This document shows positions 9,164-17,794 of a stretch of DNA of 64,000 bases, piece by piece. The stretch is taken from contig NZ_CP101824.1 of the NCBI RefSeq assembly GCF_024498195.1, forward strand, positions 186,001 through 250,000, given 5' to 3'. The translations under genes were made by a program, and so were the position numbers. The stretch comes from Halovivax cerinus (GTDB lineage Archaea > Halobacteriota > Halobacteria > Halobacteriales > Natrialbaceae). The notes under the pieces were generated by a model that ran no database searches, was not told the DNA's origin, and worked only from the letters and a program-made list of their open reading frames with translations. How positions within the stretch are numbered: the stretch's first letter is position 1; each line of letters begins with the position of its first letter.

Positions 9164-10072
9164 TCAGTCGGCGTCGAGACGGATCGCCATCTCCACGTCG
9201 AAGCGCTCGGTACCGACGGTCTCGAAGCCCACCTTCTCGTAGAGCGAGATGGCCGCACCGTTCCAGCGCTCGACCGTGAGCCAGACGGTTTCGATGCCGA
9301 CCCGCGTCGCCTCTCCGAGGAGGTGAGAGAGGAGCGCCGTTCCCACGCCGGCTCCCTGGTAGTCCTGTAGGACGAATATCGCGAGTTCCCACTCGTACGC
9401 GTCGGGCGCGTCGAGCACCGCCGAATCGTCCGTCTCGGGAACTAGAACGGCGTGGCCGACGTACTCGGCGTCGGTCGTCCCCGTGGCACCGCTTTCGCTT
9501 CTCGCAGTCTCGCCCGTCCCCGTCTCGGCGTCTGTCCCGGCCGTCCCCGTCTCGGCGTCTGTCCCGGCCGTCCCCGTCTCGGCGTCTGTCCCGGCCGTCC
9601 CCGTCTCGGCGTCTGTCACGGCCGTCCCCGTCTCGGCGTCTGTCACGGCCGTCCCCGTCTCGACGTCTGTTCCGTCTGTTCCCGTCTCGACGTCTGTTCC
9701 GCCTGTTCCCGTCTCGACAGTTGTCCCGACCGCTCCCGTCTCGGCGTCCGTGTTGGAAACAGCCGAACCGGCCGAGGTATCATCCGACACGGCCCCAGCA
9801 TCGGTCGAGACGACGGCGACGTTCACCCCGCGGTCGACGAGCGGTTCGAGCCAGGTGCGGATCTGTGCCTCCCCCGTCGGTGGGATCCCCTGCGCGCGAT
9901 CGGCGGGGTGAAACCGTCGGTACATTCGCGTCAGCGCGTCGGTGGTGGACTCCTCGGCCGGAAGCCGTTCGATGGTGAGTTCCCGGCCCTCACGGTCCGT
10001 CATCGTCGCCGGCGGCTCCGGGAACGGACCGGCGGGCTCGTCCGGGTAGCGTCGTGAAGGTTCCATAGTCAT
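9164..10072 (-). CDS. GNAT N-acetyltransferase with internal tandem-repeat insert
   Basis: A 302-aa protein. The first half of a GNAT fold is at residues 30-92 (YRRFHPADRAQGIPPTGEAQ; NVAVVST). An insert at about 93-200 follows, with nine 9-residue units of the type TDAETGTAG. The fold resumes at EYVGHAVLVPET, with acetyl-CoA motif A at 236-247 (QDYQGAGVGTALL) and LYEKVGFETVG. Residues before and after the insert form one normal domain of about 190 aa, so the repeat is probably a surface loop. The ATG overlaps the stop of the upstream Usp gene (ATGA), so the two form an operon. Confidence 0.85.
   Translation of the reverse strand: MTMEPSRRYPDEPAGPFPEPPATMTDREGRELTIERLPAEESTTDALTRMYRRFHPADRAQGIPPTGEAQIRTWLEPLVDRGVNVAVVSTDAGAVSDDTSAGSAVSNTDAETGAVGTTVETGTGGTDVETGTDGTDVETGTAVTDAETGTAVTDAETGTAGTDAETGTAGTDAETGTAGTDAETGTGETARSESGATGTTDAEYVGHAVLVPETDDSAVLDAPDAYEWELAIFVLQDYQGAGVGTALLSHLLGEATRVGIETVWLTVERWNGAAISLYEKVGFETVGTERFDVEMAIRLDAD
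9515..9757. repeat. 27-bp minisatellite inside the GNAT gene (9 copies)
   Basis: Nine 27-bp units, each encoding nine residues in frame. The central copies (about 9515-9620) are nearly identical and the outer ones diverge, as expected if expansion occurs in the middle. Unit length is a multiple of three, so copy-number change would not break the frame. Confidence 0.9.
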
Positions 10073-10437
10073 CGAATCAGAGTGACCGGCATCGTCGCGT
10101 TCAGCAGGACGAACTCCGTGATCGGTCCGAGTCGGATCTTTCCCATCGGCGTCTCCGTACCGCCACCGATGACGACGTGATCGAACCCCTCACCTTCGGC
10201 GAGTTCGACGAGTGCCGGACCGGGATCCCCGTCGAGGTGGCGAATGTCCGCGTCGAACCCCGCCGCCTCCAGCGTCATCGTCACCTCCTCGCGCATTTCG
10301 GCTGGCGTCCGTGACGCACCTGGCTGATCGAGAATCGCGACGACCAGCTCGTCACCGACGTCGGCGGCCCGGTCGATCGTCGCCTCCAGGGCTCTGATCG
10401 ACTCGTCGGTCCCGCCGAGCCCCAACAACACGTTCAT
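10069..10437 (-). CDS. Short universal stress protein
   Basis: A 122-aa Usp-like protein beginning MNVLLGLGGTDESIRALEAT and ending TEFVLLNATMPVTLIR. The binding-loop region reads GGGTETPMGKIRLGPITEFV, a partly conserved G-rich loop. It is about 20 residues shorter than typical Usp proteins. It is the first gene of a two-gene operon, sharing ATGA with the downstream acetyltransferase. An AT-rich stretch at 10620-10640 (TATAAATAAATAT) lies too far upstream to be assigned to it. Confidence 0.85.
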   Translation of the reverse strand: MNVLLGLGGTDESIRALEATIDRAADVGDELVVAILDQPGASRTPAEMREEVTMTLEAAGFDADIRHLDGDPGPALVELAEGEGFDHVVIGGGTETPMGKIRLGPITEFVLLNATMPVTLIR

Positions 10438-10840
10438 ACCCCGGATTCGGCCGGCGCCGGGAAAATAATTGCGGGGTGCAGACCCGACACCCGGTCTCCG
10501 ACCGTCTGTCGGGCAACGGTGGCACCGCGGACAGTGCCGCTCGAAGTGGCGGTTCGTGACCCACCAGCATCGCTGGATATCTGCGACCGTCGATCGCGAC
10601 GGGGCGCCACTCGTCCAATCCAATATAAATAAATATGGATCGGATGTAGCAGTAATACATCGTAGATGGAAAATATTACGTACAGCGCCTCTGGGGCGCC
10701 AATTTTAGAGAATATGTACATTTCCAAAAGTTATAATTAGTGTTGAACTAGAACGTCGTCGTGATGATACACGGGGGAACGGTCCGGAGCAATTTGTACG
10801 TCCGAGAATCGATAGGCCACCTGCTCGCGAGGACACCGGG

Positions 10841-12844
10841 GTGGTGGCCGTGGTGAACCTGACGCGTCGACGACTGCTACAGGCGACGGGTGCCGTCGGG
10901 GCGGCGAGTCTCGTCTCGACGAACGTGACCGCGATGGAGATGGAGGGGCCAACCTACGGCGAACACTCCTCGCCGGATTTGGACAAATACGTCCACGAAC
11001 TCCCCGTCCCGGAGGTCCGCGACCCAGACGGGAAACGGTTCGGCGTCGACTACCACGAGGTAACCGTCGAAGAGTCCACCCATCGTTTCCATCCGGACCT
11101 GCCGGAGACGACTATCTGGGGGTTCGACGGCCAGTTCCCCGGCCCGGTCATCGCGGCGAAGCGGTGGGAGCCCATCGCCGTCGAGTTCGACAACGGCGAT
11201 ATGCCCGACGAGCACCTGTTCGACGTGGACACGCGGATCGACGGCACGACGACGGAGAACTACCACGATTACGCCGGCCCCGTTCCCGAAGTTCGGACGG
11301 TGACGCACTTCCACGGCCTCAAGGTCGACCCGGCGAACGATGGGCAGGCCGACATGTGGACCTCGCCGGGAGGCGTCGAAGGGCCACGATTCTCGAACGA
11401 CGTCCAGTGGCTGGCGAACCGACAGAATCGGCTGACGTCGACGTATCACGACCACGCACGCGGGATCTCTCGGCTCAACAACTACGCCGGGCTCGTCGGA
11501 CACTATCGAATCGAGAGCTGGCGCGAGAAGTGGCTGGACCTTCCAGACGACGAGTACGACGTCCCCCTGGTCCTCGCGGACCGGTCGTTCACCGAGGATG
11601 GAGAACTGTTCTACCCTGGCATGTTCATGGCGAACGTCGCCGGCGACACGGCGACGGTCAACGGCGCCGCCTGGCCACGCATGACGGTCGAACCGCGCCG
11701 GTACCGGTTCCACGTCGTCAACGCCTCAAACGGCCGGACGTACGACCTCGGTCTCGTCGCCGGCGACCCGGACGACGGACACGACGAGGATGGGGGCGCC
11801 CACACCGCCGACGACGGACACGACGTGCCCTCGCTGTACCAGATTTCAGCCGGCCACGGCTTCCTGGAGGAGGTCGTCGAGATCGGTCACGACGGTGACA
11901 TGGAGTCGCTCGTCCTGTCGCCGTTCGAACGCGCCGAGATCGTCGTCGACTTCTCCGAGTACGCCGGCGAGACGTTCACCGTGACCAACGACGCCGCGTT
12001 CCCGTACGGAGGTGGCCACGGCGGCGGTGACCACGGCGGGCACAGCACGGACACGGAAAGTGACGATGGTCACGACGACGGCGGCATGGACATGCCGATG
12101 GACCCCGACCACCCGGAGATAACCGAGATCATGCAGTTCCACGTCACGGAGACGGCGTCCGGCCGCGATCGGAGCGCACCGGTTTCCGAGCTGTCGCTCC
12201 CGTCGCGCTCCGGTACGGATCCCAGCGAGGCCGAGACGACGCGGAAGGTCACCATGCAGATGGGGATGGACGACGAGGAACTGATGATCCACACCCTGAA
12301 CGGGAAACGGTGGGGCGACCCGATCGAGTACAAACCGACGCTCGGCTCGACGGAGATCTGGGAGCTAGAGAACACCGACGATCACACGCACCCGATCCAC
12401 CTCCACCTCGTCGAGTTCGACGTCATCGACCGGGAGCGCCACGACAGCGACGAGGGACCACACCCACCGAAACCGAACGAACGCGGCGGTCTCGACATCG
12501 TCAGGGTCGATCCCGGCGAAACCGTCCGCATCGCGGTCACGTTCGACGGCTACGCCGGAAAATTCCCGTTCCACTGTCACATCCTCGAACACGAAGAACA
12601 CGACATGATGCGGATGTTCGAGGTCGTCGAAGCCGAGGACTGCGAGCCGTGGGAGGGGTGGTTCAGAGACGACTGCGATCCGTGGAACGGCTCGCAGGGG
12701 ACAGGTACCACCGACCACCGAGGCAGCTGGCCCGGCAGAGGCAAGGGCCCTGGTCGCAACGGGAGTCGGGGCCGGGGTACCGGCCCAGGTCGAAACGGAG
12801 GTCGAGGGCGAGGGAGCGGCTCTGGACGCGGGCGCGGACGGTAA
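10841..12844 (+). CDS. Tat-exported multicopper oxidase (CotA/laccase type)
   Basis: A 667-aa protein. The signal peptide has a twin-arginine motif (NLTRRRLLQATGAVGAASL), so the folded enzyme is exported. Copper ligands are visible: THFHGL (156-159), YHDHARG (203-206), HPIHLH (517-522) and HCHILEHEEHDMM (578-590), which covers the type 1, 2 and 3 sites. A His/Met/Asp-rich insert at 391-423 may bind copper, as in cuprous oxidases. A Gly/Arg-rich basic tail (about 630-667) is unusual for a halophile. By family it oxidises phenolic substrates or Cu(I) with reduction of O2 to water. The start is a GTG; other GTGs nearby are possible. Confidence 0.9.
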   Translation: MVAVVNLTRRRLLQATGAVGAASLVSTNVTAMEMEGPTYGEHSSPDLDKYVHELPVPEVRDPDGKRFGVDYHEVTVEESTHRFHPDLPETTIWGFDGQFPGPVIAAKRWEPIAVEFDNGDMPDEHLFDVDTRIDGTTTENYHDYAGPVPEVRTVTHFHGLKVDPANDGQADMWTSPGGVEGPRFSNDVQWLANRQNRLTSTYHDHARGISRLNNYAGLVGHYRIESWREKWLDLPDDEYDVPLVLADRSFTEDGELFYPGMFMANVAGDTATVNGAAWPRMTVEPRRYRFHVVNASNGRTYDLGLVAGDPDDGHDEDGGAHTADDGHDVPSLYQISAGHGFLEEVVEIGHDGDMESLVLSPFERAEIVVDFSEYAGETFTVTNDAAFPYGGGHGGGDHGGHSTDTESDDGHDDGGMDMPMDPDHPEITEIMQFHVTETASGRDRSAPVSELSLPSRSGTDPSEAETTRKVTMQMGMDDEELMIHTLNGKRWGDPIEYKPTLGSTEIWELENTDDHTHPIHLHLVEFDVIDRERHDSDEGPHPPKPNERGGLDIVRVDPGETVRIAVTFDGYAGKFPFHCHILEHEEHDMMRMFEVVEAEDCEPWEGWFRDDCDPWNGSQGTGTTDHRGSWPGRGKGPGRNGSRGRGTGPGRNGGRGRGSGSGRGRGR

Positions 12845-12931
12845 CTCGCACCGATACAGCCGTACCGAGGAATCGATCGATCCGCCGCCGGCGACCCAAC
12901 GATTTATTCACGCGTTTGCGTAACAGACACC

Positions 12932-13318
12932 ATGAGCAGTTCGGGCGGCGGGTACGATCTCGTGGAGCTGTTCGTCCTCAAATTCGTCCTCGCCGACGTC
13001 ATCATCATCGCGACGCTGCTCCTCGTCGGGCCGCTGGCCGCCGCCGGGATCACCGCGTTGCTCGTCCTGAGTACGCTGCTTCTGTGGTACGTCACGAAGG
13101 ACGGAGACGAGGACCCGTCGTCGACAGTCGACGAGCGACGGGACCGGCCGACGTCGGAGACGGACGACCCCGTGACGACGTTACAACGACGCTACGCGAA
13201 GGGAGAACTCACGGAGCGCGAGTTCGAACGACGGCTCGATCAGCTCATCGCGGCCGACGAGCGCGCCACGAAGGCCGACGTCGAGACGGACCGGCTCTCG
13301 CTCGACCGGGACCGATAG
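12932..13318 (+). CDS. Small membrane protein with SHOCT domain
   Basis: A 128-aa protein. Two hydrophobic helices (about 12-36 and 38-54: KFVLADVIIIATLLLVGPLA, GITALLVLSTLLLWYV) are followed by an acidic linker. A C-terminal SHOCT motif follows (about 92-110: LQRRYAKGELTEREFERRLDQL). Such proteins are widespread in haloarchaea and their role is unknown. Confidence 0.8.
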   Translation: MSSSGGGYDLVELFVLKFVLADVIIIATLLLVGPLAAAGITALLVLSTLLLWYVTKDGDEDPSSTVDERRDRPTSETDDPVTTLQRRYAKGELTEREFERRLDQLIAADERATKADVETDRLSLDRDR

Positions 13319-13529
13319 CGGGGCGAACCACGGCAGGGAACGCAACGGTCGGGCAGCCGAGCGGGCTGGACCGCAAGTCAGTCGGGGAAGGGAACTGACC
13401 ACGGACGACAAACCAGTCGAGCTGGGAACCGGACCACGGACGACAGAGACGGCCACCGAGTCCCACCCAGACGACGCGAAGGCGTCGAGACAGCAACATA
13501 TTTTGGCCGGGACGTCGTACCAGGGACCG

Positions 13530-14540
13530 ATGCACGAGACACCCGCCTCCGCCCCGGTGGGCGCGACGGCCGAGCCGCCGGACGTCGGGTGGCTGGCCGC
13601 GGTCGGCCTCTACGTCGGGGTCGTCCTCTCCGCGGCGAGTGTCGCCGTCGCCGCCGCGGCCGGCGTGAGCGCGGCGACGATCGTCGGAACCCTCTCGACG
13701 CTGTTCACGTTCGGGCTCGTCGCCGGCGCGCTTGGCGCGAAGGGTACACCCGGCCTCGCGGAGCGGATCGGACACGGACTGCCCTGGCTGGCTGTACCGT
13801 TTCTCGCGCCGGTCGGGTTCGCCGCCGCGACCGTCGTCGTCCTGGAGACGGGCGTCCCCGACGTCGCAGCGATCGGCACCGGGCTCGGCACGCTCCTCGC
13901 CGGCAGCGTCGGCGGCGCACTCGTCGGAATGGCCCGGACGCGCTACGCCAGAGCGATGGTCTCGGGCGACGCGCTCGCGACGATCGACTGGGTGCGCACG
14001 AACCAGGCGACGGTCACCGCGGGCTGGGGCGTGGGCCTGCTCGTCCTGGCCGGCGTGCCAGTGCTGTTCCAGGACGGGCCGATACGCACCCGGTTCAGTC
14101 CCCACCTCCTTCTCATGGGAACGATGTTCATCCTGATGGCCTGGTCGTCACACGCCAGGCTGACACCGAACGGCGACAAATCGACCGAGGAGGGCCGCCT
14201 ACGACGATTCCTCCCTGATCGGGCGCGTCGATCCGTGTTCGGCCAGGAACTGCGATACGACCAGGAGATCGACCCCTGGGTCACGCTGAACGAGATCGAG
14301 TTCCACCCCGAGGGTCTCGTCCTCTCGAAGCCGATGCAACGACGGTTCGTCCCGTGGACGGCGATCACGGGGGTGACGCTGACCGACGACGAACTCCGAC
14401 TCGAACGCGATGGGTGGCTCGACGTTCGCTGCCACCGCGACGTCATCGACGATCCGACGGCGGTCGTCGAGACGATCGAACGCCTCAGATCGAGTCGGAA
14501 CCTGGCAGACCGACGCCGGGGAATGGAGACGGTCGCCTGA
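13530..14540 (+). CDS. Multi-pass membrane protein with C-terminal PH-like domain
   Basis: A 336-aa protein. The N-terminal two thirds hold about eight hydrophobic segments rich in Ala/Gly/Val, from WLAAVGLYVGVVLSAASVAV to HLLLMGTMFILMAW. The C-terminal 130 residues form a soluble beta-rich part (EIEFHPEGLVLSKPMQRRFVPWTAITGVTLTDDELRLE, split here by commas of the fold) reminiscent of bacterial PH-like domains: short strands with a W-x-x-I turn. The ATG at 13530 is preferred because nine residues upstream are not conserved in type. Function unknown. Confidence 0.7.
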   Translation: MHETPASAPVGATAEPPDVGWLAAVGLYVGVVLSAASVAVAAAAGVSAATIVGTLSTLFTFGLVAGALGAKGTPGLAERIGHGLPWLAVPFLAPVGFAAATVVVLETGVPDVAAIGTGLGTLLAGSVGGALVGMARTRYARAMVSGDALATIDWVRTNQATVTAGWGVGLLVLAGVPVLFQDGPIRTRFSPHLLLMGTMFILMAWSSHARLTPNGDKSTEEGRLRRFLPDRARRSVFGQELRYDQEIDPWVTLNEIEFHPEGLVLSKPMQRRFVPWTAITGVTLTDDELRLERDGWLDVRCHRDVIDDPTAVVETIERLRSSRNLADRRRGMETVA

Positions 14541-14801
14541 CGACGGGTGAGACCGCGACCGACACGCCAGACACACAGAACGGACGAGACACCTGGAACC
14601 GGGTGACGACACGCCGGCTCCTGCGCTCGAGGTAGAGCGTGTGAACGTATCGGAGTGCTCACTTCGACGCCGTCGGTGCTCCTCGCCGATCTGTGTGAGA
14701 GAGTGAGGTCTAGAGAGCGAGTGGCAGGCGAATTTTGCCGTCTCTCGCGGTGTGGTACTGGAAAGGACTTCTCACCGGCCACCACGCGGCCCTGATCGAA
14801 G

Positions 14802-15443
14802 TCACTCCTTCGCGACGTCCGGGCGGAGGACCGCGTACGCAACGGCGGAATCGTCCACCGCGTCGAGTCGAAGGACGCCCGACTCCGCCGCGTCTGTGGG
14901 GATCGAGAGACACCGCGTCTCCCGGTAGTGGCCGTCCCGTTCCGCAGCACCGAGCTGTGCGGTCTCGTCGCCGCGACAGGTGGCCCCATCCCGACGCGCG
15001 TACGTCTCGTTCCCCGCGACGACGCTCATCGTGAGCCCGAGCGTCTCGATCGCCCCGTCGTCGGGATCGGCCACTTCGACGTCGACGAGTACGTACGTCT
15101 CGCCGGCGGGCGGTCGGTCGTTCGACGCAGGATGTGCACCGACGTGCTCGTCGGCCGCGTCGTCGCCGAGTAGCACCGAGTGTACGACGAGTTCGCGGTC
15201 GCCGAACGAGCCGCGTTCACCGTGACCGAGCGGTCGTTCACGGCTCGGTTCCCGGGGATCCTGGTCCCCGGGTTCGGTTTTGCGCAGTCCACCACCGGTG
15301 TCGTCGGCCGATTCGCCGTCGACCGAGCCACCGTCCGACGACTCCGACGGGCCGTCGCCTCCGCTCAGACACCCGCTCGTCACGCCGACCGCGCTCGCAC
15401 CGACGACCGTGAGCACGCGTCGTCGATTCAGTTGCAACCCCAT
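14802..15443 (-). CDS. Tat lipoprotein, DUF4352-like
   Basis: A 213-aa protein. The N-terminus QLNRRRVLTVVGASAVGVTS is a twin-arginine signal ending in the lipobox SGC at about residue 25, so the mature protein is lipid-anchored outside the cell. After a Ser/Gly/Asp linker, a beta-sandwich-like domain (about 80-213) contains VVHSVLLGD, GETYVLVDVEVADPDDGAIE and ETRCLSIPTDA, like the DUF4352 immunoprotective fold. The ATG at 15443 gives a perfect signal; longer upstream frames do not. An AT-rich segment (15484-15500) upstream probably holds the promoter. Confidence 0.8.
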   Translation of the reverse strand: MGLQLNRRRVLTVVGASAVGVTSGCLSGGDGPSESSDGGSVDGESADDTGGGLRKTEPGDQDPREPSRERPLGHGERGSFGDRELVVHSVLLGDDAADEHVGAHPASNDRPPAGETYVLVDVEVADPDDGAIETLGLTMSVVAGNETYARRDGATCRGDETAQLGAAERDGHYRETRCLSIPTDAAESGVLRLDAVDDSAVAYAVLRPDVAKE

Positions 15444-15625
15444 ACTCCACTCAGTCACCCCACGAACAAAGTATTTTTCCTCGATCGACAATATATTGTG
15501 AAGGTGATGTGTGGGTGTATCTAACGACGGGCGGCGATCCTGTCGCCACCCACGGTGACGAACAGACCCTGCATGCGACTGGAAACCGGGCCGCACCCGT
15601 CGGTGCGACCGTGTGAGGAGAACCG

Positions 15626-16168
15626 CTAGGACCCGAAGCTTTCGTCCTCGAGCGGGTCGAAGAGTGTCTCGAGGTGACACTCGATCGAGTCCAGGGCCGC
15701 GATCGAACTCACCCGACGACGTACTCGATCGTACTCGATCAAGTCGAGCGACGCGAGGCGGGGAAGGTGATCGTGGACGAGCGAGAGTTCGATCTCCCGT
15801 CGAGCGTTCTCGTCGACCGGGTCGGCACGGAGTTCGGCGAGATCGTCCGCGAGAGTCCGGACGGAGACCGGTGCCTCCACGGACCGAAGAATCGCCAGCA
15901 ATCTCCGGCGACGGGCGTTCCCGGCGAGTGAGAGCACCGTCTCGAGCGAGACGGGGCCGCCCTCGACGACGTCTCCGTCGAGAGCGTGTGAACCCGAATC
16001 GGCCCGCGAACGGGTCCCACGTCGGTCTCCGTCGTCGGCTGCCCTCGCCGGTCTCGGGCCGGCCGGCGAATCACGCATCCGTCGCTGGACGGGCGGTCGA
16101 TCCCGACCGCTGAACTCCCCGACGCCAGGCGACGAGTCGAACGGGTGCGGCGGATCGGTATCGGTCAT
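15626..16168 (-). CDS. wHTH protein of the DUF7344 type
   Basis: A 180-aa protein. After an acidic, Pro/Arg-rich N-terminal 70 residues comes a winged-helix domain: LSLAGNARRRRLLAILRS, TLADDLAEL and ELSLVHDHLPRLASLDLIEY. The RRR-x-LL start and the HDHLPRL-x-x-x-x-x-I-x-YD segment are the marks of the haloarchaeal DUF7344 family of likely transcription regulators. It stands alone; targets are unknown. Confidence 0.8.
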   Translation of the reverse strand: MTDTDPPHPFDSSPGVGEFSGRDRPPVQRRMRDSPAGPRPARAADDGDRRGTRSRADSGSHALDGDVVEGGPVSLETVLSLAGNARRRRLLAILRSVEAPVSVRTLADDLAELRADPVDENARREIELSLVHDHLPRLASLDLIEYDRVRRRVSSIAALDSIECHLETLFDPLEDESFGS

Positions 16169-16369
16169 CTCCGGCGACGAGGTGATAGAGAGGGAAGAAC
16201 CTCCTGCAGTACGGTCGAGGCCATTTATATCAGCCCGGGATGCTGGCGGTTCAGCAACTCGGTCGCATCCTCGCCCGGGTGTGGCTCGCGAGTCATCGTT
16301 CCCGAACCGTCGAGTGCGGGTTCGTACCGCGCCGGTTTCACGGCCCCGCAGGTCCGAAGCCAGGACGCC

Positions 16370-16537
16370 TCACCGGTTCGAGAGCCCGGCACCGATCACG
16401 ATGCCGATCGCCAGACCCATCGACAGCCCCAGCGCGAGTTCGCCCATCACGATCCCGAGCACGACACCGATGCCGGCGCCGAACGCGATCCCGGCCCCGA
16501 TCAACTGACTGTCGGAACCGCCGCCTGACCGACCCAT
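16370..16537 (-). CDS. Small glycine-rich membrane protein
   Basis: A 55-aa protein starting MGRSGGGSDSQ, followed by one or two Gly/Ala/Ile-rich helices (IGAGIAFGAGIGVVLGIVMG and LALGLSMGLAIGIVIGAGL). GxxxG spacing suggests tight helix packing or oligomers. A frame extending 15 codons upstream has no such character, so ATG 16537 is chosen. Function unknown. Confidence 0.65.
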   Translation of the reverse strand: MGRSGGGSDSQLIGAGIAFGAGIGVVLGIVMGELALGLSMGLAIGIVIGAGLSNR

Positions 16538-16720
16538 GTATCGCCCGACGGGAACCCGGAGAATACTACCCCGGTCCCCCACATCGGCCCGATCGGCAGC
16601 GGTCCGAATTCACCGATACCCGGGCCCACCCGGCCGATCACGACGTCCCTGGCCACCGATAGTGTCCGCGTGCACGGGAGAATGGCGGCACGGAATCCAA
16701 TCAGAATCCACGGAATCCAA

Positions 16721-17221
16721 TCAGAACCGCCTGGCGTGGCCGTCGTGTTCGGTCTCGGCGTCCGGGTCGTGTACCCAGTAGAACGTGGGGACGTAGGCGA
16801 GCCAGGCGAGGACGTACGCGGCACCGATGACCGCGTTCCCGGTGTCGATCGCCTGTATCGCGCCGTCGACGAGACCGACGACGAGGACGCCGGCGACGAG
16901 GACGGGCGCCGGCGGTTCGTCGAGCCAGTCGTAGACGACGCCGATCAGCGAGCCGAGTACGTACGCCAGGGCGTACCGGGCGAGTACCGCACCGGCCGTC
17001 ACGAGCCAGAAGTAGATCGTCAGGACCGCACCGGCCTCGACGCCGAAGAGGGTCGGTCCGATCCCGAGGAGGTCGACGATGACGCGCAATTGCCCGACGA
17101 ACGTCTCGCGCATCGACAGCAGGCTCACGACCGCGAGGGCGCCGGTCAACAGGCCGACGACGCGGCCGGCCACGACGCCCGTGCGGGCCGGATCGACCCG
17201 ATCGATGGAGACGTCACTCAT
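16721..17221 (-). CDS. Membrane protein of unknown function
   Basis: A 166-aa protein with four to five hydrophobic segments (AGRVVGLLTGALAVVSLLSM, VLTIYFWLVTAGAVLARYAL, VLVAGVLVVGLVDGAI, VIGAAYVLAWLAYVPTFYWV) and a short acidic tail. It starts at ATG 17221, 70 bp downstream of the YbjQ-family gene on the same strand. No family assigned. Confidence 0.7.
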   Translation of the reverse strand: MSDVSIDRVDPARTGVVAGRVVGLLTGALAVVSLLSMRETFVGQLRVIVDLLGIGPTLFGVEAGAVLTIYFWLVTAGAVLARYALAYVLGSLIGVVYDWLDEPPAPVLVAGVLVVGLVDGAIQAIDTGNAVIGAAYVLAWLAYVPTFYWVHDPDAETEHDGHARRF

Positions 17222-17291
17222 GGTGCGAGGCGGACGCACAACGGAGCGGGCGGTCCGTCGCGACCCGGGCAGCGACCCGCCCGTTCGACGG

Positions 17292-17606
17292 TCACTGCAG
17301 CGTCACGGCGGTGCCGTAGGCGATGACCTCCGAACTTCCGCCGGCGATCTCCGAACTCTCCATGCGGACGTTGACGACCGCGTCGGCGCCCATCGACTCG
17401 GCGTCGTCGACCATCCGGGCGAGCGCCTCGTCGCGCGCGTCCGTCAGCAACTCGGAGTAGGCCTTGAGTTCGCCGCCGGTGATGTTTCGGATGCTCTGGG
17501 TGATGTCGCGACCCACGTTTCGCGCCTTGACGGTGTTTCCGCGAGCGATCCCGAGCGCCTCGTCGATCTCTTCGTCAGGAATCGTCTCCGTCGTGACTAT
17601 CTCCAT
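17292..17606 (-). CDS. YbjQ/UPF0145 family protein
   Basis: A 104-aa protein that is wholly one YbjQ domain: MEIVTTETIPDEEIDEALGI, VKARNVGRDITQSIRNITGG, ARMVDDAESMGADAVVNVRM and a final AYGTAVTLQ strand. The family forms pentamers and was once called heavy-metal binding; its function is unsettled. The full length is normal. Confidence 0.9.
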   Translation of the reverse strand: MEIVTTETIPDEEIDEALGIARGNTVKARNVGRDITQSIRNITGGELKAYSELLTDARDEALARMVDDAESMGADAVVNVRMESSEIAGGSSEVIAYGTAVTLQ

Positions 17607-17683
17607 GGGTAGTAGTAGGCGTTTCTACATATTTTACCGTTTTCATCCAGTACTGTGCGATCCCACATCGCCGACGACGAGCC

Positions 17684-17778
17684 GTGCACACCTCACGAGG
17701 GCGGGCGGTGCACTCGTCACGTGGGCGGCGGTGTACCCGTCACGAGGGTGGACGGTGCACCCGTCACGATGGCGGGCA
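17684..17778. repeat. Four imperfect 24-bp tandem repeats
   Basis: Copies start at 17684, 17708, 17731 and 17755 (the second is 23 bp). Each holds GTGCAC/GTGTAC followed by GTCACGA-type and a GGGCGG run. It lies between the YbjQ gene promoter and the 3' end of the kinase gene. The shared GTGCAC and TCACG blocks could be repeated protein-binding sites. Confidence 0.75.
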
Positions 17779-17794
17779 CCGTCGCAACCCGCCG

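Noticed and set aside
7990-9279. A 429-codon plus-strand frame
   Set aside because: Antisense to the MBL-fold protein with its HxHxDH motif.
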